DNA of 64,000 bases from Strongylocentrotus droebachiensis. Lineage: Eukaryota; Echinodermata; Echinoidea; Camarodonta; Strongylocentrotidae. The notes beneath the pieces were generated by a model. That model was not told the DNA's origin. It worked only from the letters and a program-made list of their open reading frames with translations, and did not search any database. The translations under genes were made by a program, and so were the position numbers. Position 1 is the first letter of the stretch. Every line of letters begins with the position of its first letter. The stretch spans positions 868,001-932,000 of the forward strand of contig JAVYIG010000108.1 in assembly GCA_035222895.1 (NCBI GenBank). The letters run 5' to 3'. Shown in pieces: positions 35,620-47,600 of the stretch.

Positions 35620-38600
35620 GTAAGTTATATATTCCCTTTTTCCATTAAACAACCATTAATAATTATATCAAACGAAATCGATGGGGATCTTGCAGTACAC
35701 TATAGGCCTACACGATTGTTGTTTAAACGACGAGACTGAAACGAAGAAGCCCGCAGTTAAACCTCAATCATGTCAATGTTAATCCTATTTATTTCATTTA
35801 AAGAATCATGGTATGATTATAAATGAAAAATATAACATGACAGCCTTGACAGGACAGTCCATGAAATGAAATAAAACTAGAGAATTGACTTCTGTTAGAT
35901 TGATCAACGTAAAGATTCTAGAATAGTAATACAATGTTTCATTGTGGAGAAGAATTTCATTTAGAAAAATGACAGAAATTCGTACATAAAGTACATTTTT
36001 ACAAATTTCCACCATACGTATAGATGTTTCACAACTTCATACTATATGTGATTTAAGATGGATGTGTGGCCATGTTTTTATTTAATAACTCTCAATCATT
36101 AACATGAATCTGTTTTCACAGTCATTTTCCCGATTTAACATTAAGTCCTTTTTATTAATTATTAATAAAAGTCTGATGAGCGTTGTAATGTTGTTGGAAA
36201 CAATTGTGTGGGCCCGGGCAAAATGATAAATATTTAGACATGTTGATTAAAGTTCACATTTTATGACTTTAATAAATTAATAACAGAGCTATTTGTATGA
36301 TCTTTTGTCATGACTTTTAACTCTGCAACCAAGCATGATTAAACATGCTAGCAATATATAATGACATTTTATTACTCTATTGTATATTATTTGAGGTCAA
36401 ATATTGCATTGTATAAATGTTGAATTGACGTTGTCATAGGAAACCGCACTATGCTTGCCATTATTAACAATAACAATGATTCGAATCCCAAACTGTGAAC
36501 GAAATATCAGTCTATACATTATGGAAATTGCAATGGATATATAATATGAAGAGAGATAAAGAGAAAGTGGTTGAGAAGGGGGGGGGGGGGTGCGGAGAAG
36601 ACAATATTTTTCCTCTAAAGTGACATTCCTTTTTAGGGTCAAAATCATGCCCTTCCGCGGGCAAGAAACTTGAGTTTTGACACAGCAAGTCTTGTTTGTT
36701 TACAGTATATACAAAATCCCGATGACTTTGTATGGATTCTTTACATGTACATGTAGCAGTGATCGTCGCTGTATGCATGGATACCGTTTGGTTGCAGTTC
36801 TTTTTAAGTTATAATATATTTGGTCATTTCAAAGTTTTCATGTTTCCTAAAGAAAAACCTACAAATATATCGTCAAATCTAAGCGATGATGTCACTTGTG
36901 ATAATCAGTGTTACTAATTATAGTAATTCAAACGTATATACGAGCAATATGGGCTCATATATATTGCACTAACTGCTTGGCCCAATAACGGAATTATGAA
37001 TTTCATATTTTTTGGTCATGCACAGTAAATGCCTATTACTTGATTTATCTGTTGATATTTTATTCATGTTCTTCAAACAGAGATACATTTCGTTTTAATT
37101 AGTCGTGTGTATGATGCCAATACCTGTTAAGTTATCAAATATAATATCAAACAACATGCGTGCCACAAAATGACTTACAGTAAACTCGTTGATACCTTTA
37201 AGTGGTACAATATTTGTAATGATCTATGTTAACCCTAATATAGTAGGATATAACACGAGTCAAATACTGTGATGAGGGATTCGGGTGTAGGCTGAAGTTA
37301 ACTCCCTTGTTTTATCACGCAAGTGCAAAAGCGTCCACTTGTCAAACACACGAGAACCCTACAATAAGCCCCTGAACAAATGATCGTGTTGCCGCCTTAT
37401 GGTATGTAATTGTTTCGGAAAATTATTTTACTGTGCGTTAGCAATCGGAAGCAACTAACCTCATGTTGATATTATTAGAAAAATTATACATTTATATGTA
37501 TGATCGTGATATTCATATGTTTGTTGGTGCAGAAGAATATTGTTCTTGCAGTGGATTTGATAGGTTTGACCTAAACATCCAAATATTATGTTATGATTTA
37601 TAAGCTTTATAGAAGCATGATTGTGATAAATATAATTTGGAATTGCAACATTTTAATGACCTGCAGATAAGTTTATTGATGAATAAAAAGACTTTGCTTA
37701 GAGACGAAAAAAAAACATTCCTTGATCTCGATTCACCATGTTCACATGTCAATGACTCCAAAGCCGAAACGGCATTTACAATTAAGAGAAGGATGGCATA
37801 TTTACAAAGAGAAGACACGACAGTGACATCTTTACCTTTGGGAGAAGTCTGTGTGGTCATATTTGTTGAATGTAAACAATAAAACATGACACTTGGGTGG
37901 AATGGTTAAACAACGCACTATACTCCAATGTTGATTCGACTTGCGTTTAATTGCTAAAAGAATCTTCCGTGTTTACTTATCTGTCTCTTGCGCGAAAGGA
38001 CTCTGGCTAAAGTTGTCTTAAGTAATAAACGCATTTTTATATCTTTCATTTTATTACTAAAAATAACCGATAAAATACCAGAAAGTGTTATGGAATTTCG
38101 ATACAAACCAAATTTGTGTAGTTATCAAGAGGGGGGGGGGGGTACAAAAGATAACAAGAGATCAAACATAACACTGTAACAGGCAAAGCGAGATGTGAGC
38201 GAGGGAAAATATATGTAGATAGACAGAGAGAAAGATGGACAGATAGACAGAGATGAAAGAGAGAGAGAGAAATATATATATACACATATTGTATGTGTGT
38301 GAGAGGAGAAAAAGAGAAAGAGAGAGTATTCTGAAAATCTAAATTGAGTAATTGCAAAGTAATCACAATTATAATCAAGACTAGCTTTTTATAATGCGTT
38401 ATTTTCTCGACCTATAGATACAAACAACATAATAATGATAATATTTAGCTGAGACTGCAAAACCCCTTTTGTATTTTCTATTAACATGGTTACGAAGAGA
38501 GGTATCGAGTACGACCATGTTTGATTAACAATATTTTATTTGTTTCTTTTTATGTGTCCAGGAGCAAGAAGCAGCCTAGAAAGTCGCGCTGAAGGGCGAG

Positions 38601-41600
38601 ACCAGCTTGCTTCACGAGGACCAAGCAGACCAGGAACACAATCCAGAATAGAGATAGATGAAGTAAGTATATAATCATCTAAAACCTTCCTTTCTCCCGA
38701 AATATACCACATCCAAATCCTTTCCAATAGCGGTGGTAATTCCGCATCCGTTTCGTCTTCGATTCTCTTTACGTTGTTTGTCTCGGAGTTGATACCTATC
38801 GCAATCTCATAATTTTGAGGTTTTCTATAAAGAATTTGATGATTTCAGATCTATTATTCATGAATGGAAACGCCTCCCTGTCAAGATCAGATAAACGGGA
38901 TTTTAATCGCATACTCGGGGCGTTTGATGACGCTATTAGAGCGATCATTATCACAGATCAAAGAAAACGGTGTCATAATATTATCACTCTATAAAAATGA
39001 ACGATAATCGCAGACTTTGGGCACAGACTTTAACGGATAAAAAAGAAATGCTTCTGAGATTTTAAATTCATAAGGCTATGAAGGTCAAATGAAATTGTGT
39101 TACGTCGCGAAGGACGTCCTTCAAAACTACAGTCTCTTCTTCTTTCTCCCCACCCCCCCCTCTCTCTCTCTCTCTCTCTCTGTCTGTTCATGTCGATCAG
39201 CCTTTTTCATTTTTATTCACTCCCTTTTTCGAAGGAGAGGGGTGTTGTCTTTCATCTTGTACGTGTAATTTCTGTTGTAAATGATGCTCATTTTCAAAAA
39301 TGAAATTCAAATGAACACTACAAGTATATACAGTTTGATTTCTCTTACATGCACACCTATACAAAACCATTTTCTTTTCGTTTGATGTCTTAGTAAAGTG
39401 CATCATGGAAGTTCTGGCAAATATAATGGAGATGAAGTCACGATATAATACTAATTATTTTGTTTTCTTCCTTTTTCTCTCTATCTCTTTCTTTCTAGAT
39501 TGAAATGGTTCTCCGTGAAAAGATAAAGAGAGGTTACTACGAGCTGAAGAAACTCTTTATTTCCAACGACCCCGATGGCCGAGGCATTGTCAGCCGGGAA
39601 GCTCTGGCAAGAATCCTCATCACATTCCTCGGTCGATTCATCAGTCTTAAACAATTCAACCAGCTCTTGCAAAGGTAAGCAGCAGAAAAACAACAAGACA
39701 AATAAACAAACAAACAAAAAGGCGAACTTTGCAATATGGTAGACACGTAGTGAGTGGGGGGGGGGGGGAGAGAGAGAGAGAGGGTGGTAGAGACAGAAAG
39801 AAAGAAAGAGAGATAAGAAAGAGAGATAAGAGAAGAAGGGAGAGAAGATGGAAAGAGATAAACCTTGAGATAGAGATAGAGAGAGATTCAAAAAAGTTCT
39901 TTACGATCTATGATCTATTATTATTATCATTATTATTGTCATCATCATCATCCTCATCATCATCATTATTATCGTCATCTGCAGGATGAACCTGGATGAC
40001 AGACAGGCGATCAAATTGGAAGAATTCTACGCCTTCTTCCGTCACGTGACGAGTAAGGAGATGCCTGGTTGGATGGATCCTGTGAATAGACACCAATCAG
40101 ATAAACTGGTCATGAGTGCCGCTCAGGTTCATGCTCAACTCAAAGAGAGAGCTAAACAAAGGTATGCTGGATTCTTTCTTCCTTCTCCTCCTCCTCCTTG
40201 TTCTCCTCCTTAGTCTACTTCTTCTTCTCCTCCTCCCTTTCCTCTTTTTCTTCCTCCTCCTTCCTCTTCCTCCTTCTCCTTCTCCTCCTCCTCCTCCGTC
40301 TTTTTCTTGTTCTTGTTCCTGTTCTTGTTCCTGTTCTTCTTCTTCTTCTTCCTCTTCATCTGCTTCTTATTTCTTGTTATACCTTTTCTTTTTACCACTT
40401 TTTCTTTGTCTTCTTCTTGTACTTCCAGTTTTCCTATATTTATAATAGTTCAATTTCTCATATTTTGTTCCCTGCTCTCTCTATCATTTAACAAAAATCT
40501 GTTTCCTGCATTTCTTCCTGTAACTTTTTCTCATTTAATCATATTTCCCTTTTTCCCCGATGTGGACTAGTGATATATGAATACAAGAAATTAATATTTT
40601 GCGCATGAAGACAGCTTTTCTAAAATAAAATAAGTAAACAAATGTAAGAATCAACCTGAATATCGTAAAACTTTAATGGAATTTTTTTCCGATCTTTATC
40701 CTAAATTAATTCCATAATGATCCCCACGACCTTTTTCATACTCACATTCAGTCCCATTAATTTGTTTCTATGTCTATTTTTTTCCAGGTTCCTTGACGTG
40801 GCGGATATGATCCCCCAGCTCAACCCTGGCGGCACCGGTCGCATCCTCAAACCTGAATTCAGAAACGCCCTCAATAAAATGCTCTTCCATATGGACGAGG
40901 ATGAATTTGAAAAGCTCTGGCTCAAGTAAGTCTACGCGTGCGCAAAACACGAGAGCAATCGCACATAATATATGATGATATAGAAGTTGGAAATTTGGGG
41001 ATCCACAAACTACAAGCACTGCTTTTTAGTGGATCCCCCCCCCCCCCCATTTCCTCAGAAATTAAGAATTTCTTGTAATAATTTTATTATGTGCAAAGTT
41101 TATTTGTATAGTTTCCTGAAAAAATGTAATATCTTTATTTACTTTTCTGTTGGAAATGAAATAAATTTAAATATGAATATGAATATGAATATATATTATA
41201 TATAACCAAGTGTAGTAAAACTGCAATTTCTGTCAGTGCTCAACTGTAGGAGCAAATGTAGATATAGAAGTTGGAAAGGTTCAACTTTATTGGTAAGAGT
41301 TGCACAGTCGATCTGCTTCACCCGAAGGCTCATCAGCAACGGGTGAACCTTCGGGTGAAACAGACTGTACAACTCTTACCAATAAAGTTGAACCTTTCCA
41401 ACTTCTATATCGATAAATATATATATGTATATATATATTATGACTCTATATAATATTATATATTAGCTGATATGAACATGATGTAGGCACCTTTTATGAT
41501 ATTCACAATTTATACAACATGATATCTGAATAATATGGTAATGGCTTTATTTCACAACGAACACAACGATCACAAATACAGTAAATGCAGTTACAAAGAG

Positions 41601-44600
41601 ATTGAAATAGTAATAAGAAAATGAAAATTTTCTTTGAATAAAGGCATATAGATATGTAAATTATATGTGCATAATTCGTCAAACAAACATTGAAGGTGTA
41701 CTTATCGTTGGCATAAAGTATCCATTTGTTGGTATTCAAACTACTGTATTTTGAAGTAACTTTTTGACTACTGACTTTAAAAAATAAGATGTATAATATC
41801 TTCTTGATGATGTTTTGTAATTAATGTTTCGTTTTTTCAAACAGATACGACTCTGAGAATGTTGGAGTAGTCAACGGCGGTAAGCTCCTAAGCAAATTGG
41901 GTATCAATCTCCGTGCAAACACGGCTCCCACCAGTGATATCTACGTCAGGAGTCCCCGGGGAGGCGACGGCGAACCAACCTCACGTAAGTCAGTCTTCTC
42001 AGAAGTACCAAAGAGGATGCAAAGTGTTCATGCAAGTAGTCAACAATCTCAAGTGAAACACTCAATGAAACCAAATGCGATTGAGAAACAATAAAGACTT
42101 AATTGAATGAAACCAAAGAAACACAACCAATGACTTTATTGACCTAGCTTAATCCGAATCAATAATTATGAGAAAGAATTAAAAAGAAAGAGAAGAACAG
42201 ATTGGAGCGACTTTTTTTAAAAATGATAATATATTAATTGAATAGAATTTCACTTTCATGAGTGTTTATGTAGAATATAATACTATGTAATTACTTTGTT
42301 TCTCAACAACATTGACTCAAATGCATGTGATTGAGACAAATATTTTAATAGCTTATAGGCCGCGGAATACCTCCCCCCCCCCCCCAAAAAAAAAAAAAAT
42401 AATAATAAATAGAATAAATGCCACCACGAGCCATATGATCATGTAACCTAAGCTGTCTTTGACACTTTATGCACTTAATAAGATCAATGATCCTCTCTTT
42501 CAATAAACAAATATGTAACCGACCAATCAACTAACTTCATATTTCAATTCATATTTTGAAACAGCGAGGAGAAAGAAGAAAGCTGATACGGACCGACTAA
42601 GATCGATCCATGTTGAGAAGTGGATCAAAGACAAGTTCAGGACAGGCTGCACCAGAATGAGAAGGGAATTTGAGGAGTTTGACAAAGAACACAAAGGAGA
42701 GGTAATATAACTTTCTTTTCCTTTACAAAAACCATTTTCTTTTCCTAAATAAAAAGAACTTTCAAAATAGACCTTAATCATGAGAGATGCCTGAGATGTG
42801 GTTAATCACTTAGCAAAATTCTTGAATGCAACTTTAAGTATTCAATCACTCATGTAAGGGTCAAGGAGTATGAATCAATCGTTTTAGGTATGATGCTTTA
42901 TACAAACTCTGTCAATGACAATGTGAACTTTTAATTTGTTGCAAAAAAAGTACACAATTTTCTTACTTCTAAGATTATCACTATTTCAAAATTATCTCTA
43001 AGAATCGCAATCGCCCACATCCACACTTCCGGTGTAAATTCCCTTGCGGAATATCTTTGAAGACAGCAATCCAAGAATTTCAAGATGTAAGATCCGAGAG
43101 ATTTTTCTAGTGCATTGCTGTTTGATGGTTAACACGTCATGACTTTTCATTTTTGTTCCATTTTCTAGGTGGATAAGGAGAAATTCGGTCAGGTTCTGTC
43201 AAAGTTTGGTCTGAAGCTGGAAGGTCCTTACCTGGACGAGTTCTTGACCCGATGCGGTCTTACATCAGACCGTGCTGGCATGGTGTCTTACAGGGACTTC
43301 CTCAGAAGGTTCCAGGACAGGAGCGAAGGAGGTGTCACTCATGATATACTCAATGACCCGACTCACAAGTAAGTTTACTGATAACGTCTTCTTTTTTTGT
43401 CTTTCCTTTTCTCGATGCTTTGGAAAATAAGAGAGCCAATATATTTCTACTTCTACGTCGGTACTTCACAGGATCCATCAGTTACGATATATAGCTCAGA
43501 TTCCAAACTTAACAGTGAGACCTGCGATTGATTCGGACCAATCGCAACTCTTTTAAAGACTGCCCTGTTTTAAAGGCTTGTTGAGGTATATGGTGAGGTA
43601 TACCGCCGCAAAAAAGACGCTGCAGTTTTTTTGTTTAACTTGTAATTGAATGGCATCTTTTCACTGATCTCTGTTATAAAAAAACAAAAAAACATGAAGC
43701 TTTTAACTTTACGTCTCATAAAAATACCGCCGTTGTTTTATCGCATCATAATTTCCCTAACGCACCTTAACAAGCGTTTCCAGGAATCAGACGGTTCTAA
43801 CGATCTCGTGTTCTCGTTTCTCTCTTGTAGATTTCACCAAGGAACGGACTGGATGGAGAACCCTGCAAACAATAACTCGATGACGGCAGCAGAGGTTAAG
43901 ATGATGGATCTCTTCCAAGGGGACTTCATCGGATTATTAGGGTCCTTCCAGTAAGTACTAAAGTCTTTTTTAATTGTTAAACCATTTGATGCAGGAGCGT
44001 CGAAATGATAATTGTCAATGAGAACATAGAGTAGAAATGAATTTTTAAAAAAGTTGCGTCTCTAGAAATATAGAAAGGAACATTTTCTAGTTTGTGCAGG
44101 AGTGCGCAACGAAGATTTTCGTCAGATAAAAAATCGGAAGCGTCATCCCTGGTAAAATAAAACATGACGTTCTGGGGATTTGCGTCAGACAAAAAATCGG
44201 AAGGGTCATCCCAGGTTTTAAAAAAACATGACGTTCTCGGGGCTGAAAAGAGTAAGACATTCTACAATTAATGAAAAACGTTCTTAGGATGTTTCGAAAA
44301 CGTTTAATAGCGTTTTGTGTTTGTTGGGATATTAATTCATTTTGAAAATGTATTTGGCCGAGGCTCCCAGCTGCTTATCCTTACCCGTCGCCTCCAACTA
44401 TGCTATACAACTAAAAACATTATCATTTTATAACCTTTTTAATTTTTGATTTTTTCTACCTATAGGAAAATTGACAAGTTACGCTTGCGAGTGGTAAGCC
44501 AGCAGGAGTTCCGTGCTATCATCGAGAGTCGGTTCAACCTCGGACTCTCGGACGCAGAGTTTGAAGCCTTCCTCGACAGGGTTCCATTCGATGACGAAGG

Positions 44601-47600
44601 GAATGTCAAATACCACGACTTCATGGGACAGTTCGACACCAAGTAAGTCGATTTTAAATGCAACATTATAATAAAGGCTTGTTTAGATGTGGTGCGGTAA
44701 ACCGGCTTTAAAAAAACCCCGCGGCAATGAACGATTACTTGCAGTTATTCACTGAGCTCTGCGTTATTCAGAAATGTGAAGTATATTACATTTAAAGTCA
44801 TCACAAAAAAAAACGCGGCACTTTTGCCGCTTCATAATAATGAGCCTCAATATTGCAAAGACTGTTTGAGAAATTTACTGAAGGGCAATTCAAATTTTTG
44901 TTTGTCGGTGAAAGTATATCAAAAAGCAAATTGCAGCAAAATATAAGTTGTGTAGTATTCAGAACACTGAATTCTTTTGTCTTTTTGATATGATTCGATT
45001 TTTTAATTAAGACGCCACTTTTTTCTTCAAATTTAGGTACGGACCCGCTCCTAGTTTGTTTGACAGCAAGACGGTGATAGGAGGACCAGAGGATATGGAC
45101 CTGGATCTAGATGAAGCTCTGGCCGAGGAAGAAGAACCAAAGAGCTACGATGAATTCAAAAAAGGACGGTCCGTTAGACAGGTTCGTAATCAAAACTTAT
45201 TTGAATTAATAAAGGGAAACTTAGAATTTCGTTGTGGTTTTATTAATATGCGACTTTTTGTCTAATCTGAATCTTAATAACAAAACCTGATAAATACTAC
45301 AAGTGCATAAAACATAAGAACATCAAGTTTGAACTGAGAGAAGGAGAAGTTATTGCTTTACATTTTGGGAGTTAAAGACACAATGATGAATGCTTGAGAC
45401 CTCATTCAATAATCTTGAGTATTCATGAAAACAAAGTAGGAGCGGGAATAATTGTAACGTCCGGTACGGATTCTTACTTTTCTTTCTTGATGCAAGAGTT
45501 AAATTGAAAACCATGAATACTTCCATATAATATTTATTTCATTTATTTTTTCTGAATCTTCAGATCTCCAAGATGCTCAAACAGATGATCAAGAACCGCA
45601 TGGCTGAAGTCGAGACAGTTTTCACCGAGATAGATGTTCACAATTCAAGGAGATTTAGTCAAGAAATTATGTATGAATTGTTTAAAAGGTGAGAAATCAT
45701 TTCTTGTTTAAGTAGTTGGCAATGCTATCAGTCACTTTTTAGTATCAATCTAAGGGTTTCAATATTTTTTGTTATAGCATACTAAAAGATTACAGTCAAG
45801 TTCAGATCAATATATATTCATATATGTTAAAGTTTCCTGTGACATTGAGAACAATTTGTGTAAATCTTAATTAAGATCAAAACTTAATCTGTAGAAATTG
45901 ATTTTTACTTTTGGTAATAAAAAAATAATTCTTAATAATAACTACTAGACAAATGACCATGCCATGTTTTATGATGAAATTCACAGACTAAATGTTCGGC
46001 CAGAAATCACGAGAGGAGAGATCCGTCGGCTCTGGGACACCTTCATTACTACACAGCACAGGACGCTTGACTTCATGGAGTTTGTCCGCCATTTTGGATA
46101 CTCGCCAAAGAGCGCCGCCTTCCCCAACGCCAAGCTAGCACCGCCTAAACGAGGCGATTCTGACTTTCTGATCCGGTCAAGAAAACTCAACTGTGCTGCT
46201 GATATGCTAGAGGATAACCTAAGGTCAAAGGTAGGTAGCTCCGTTCACACATCTGGGGACCTGTTTCACAAAGCCCTTTTGCAATGACAGATGACAAAAA
46301 TCAGTAACAAATCCACTGATAACCAATCAGAAGCAAGGATTTCAGTTGCTTATAACAAAAACTATCATTTGTCACTGATGACAAGTTTTGTGAAATGGGG
46401 CCCAGGCCAGGTTTTGCAATGTTAAACAGTCATGGATTTAAAATCAAATGATTTGTTTGAAATACTGGAACAATTAGATGCTTCGATCCGGTTGTGCACC
46501 GCCTTTTAAAAATCATGCTGGCATTCCTAATTCACACAATATATATATTTTTTTTTTCGTTTTTGGTTGTCAGGGATTTTTTATTTTTTTATTATGCATT
46601 TTGCCTGCCTTCATCATTCCTTTTCCATTTCAATTTGTTGCCTCACAAATTGATCAGTGATCCCTGAATGAAACAAAACATATTGAAGACAAATCAAACA
46701 ATATATTCCAAATCTTAATCCTCTCTCTTTTTCTTTCTTCTGCCATAGGTTGATTATATGTGGGATGATCTTCGTAAGGAGTTCTTGAACCTTGACACCT
46801 ACGGGACTGGTTTCGTCAGTGCAGAAGAGTTCCGGGACGTTCTCCAAGAGCTCTGTGTTCATCTCAATGCCTACGAATTGGATATGCTGAGCAGAAAGTT
46901 TGACACGCAAAAAGACGGCAGGTATGTAACATAACATCGTCTTACAATACCGGTAGCAAGAAATCAATATTTAGTTTCTTTCTGTTAGGTGATGTATATG
47001 TTCTGATGTTTTTATGCACTTAAAACAATCAACCACAAAAAATCATAATTTTGAATTATTTTATATCACACTCTAGTTTTTATGGTACCTTTACAAAAGA
47101 TGATTAATGCCGTTTAGAAAAATCAAATCAGATTAAAAAGTATGCTTGGTGAATTTGATGAATAAATATCACTACAGTGGTGTTGATGGTATATGATAAA
47201 CATTTGTAACATCTTACTAGATGAACTTCCTTCCGAGTTTAGTCTCAGAGTAACGAATATGCACTTTTGATCGTTCTTGGTTACTAATTTTGCCTTTCTG
47301 TCAATGTGTCTTTGCAGAGTATCGTACGTGGAGTTCCTACGACCTTTCGCTGTACGGAAGTCAACGCATCGCCATGGTAACAACATGATGGGTTTGATGG
47401 CTCATCCTCAGGCTGAAATGCCAATCGACACCATCGTCGATGAGCCTAATAAGGGCCTGAGTGGAATTACAGCTCGATTAAGACAAAAGGTAAGATATAC
47501 TAATCCATTCATCAGTAGGAAAAAATGTTTTAAGTGAAGTTTTATTTATTTTGTTTTAAGTTGTGAACTGAGAAACAAAATGTTAAATCATGTTTGAAGT

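Noticed and set aside
35362..35739. Second ORF of 125 residues overlapping EFCAB6 exon 1
   Set aside because: Alternate frame of the GC-rich exon; the exon 1 frame is the one that splices in phase with the EF-hand exons.
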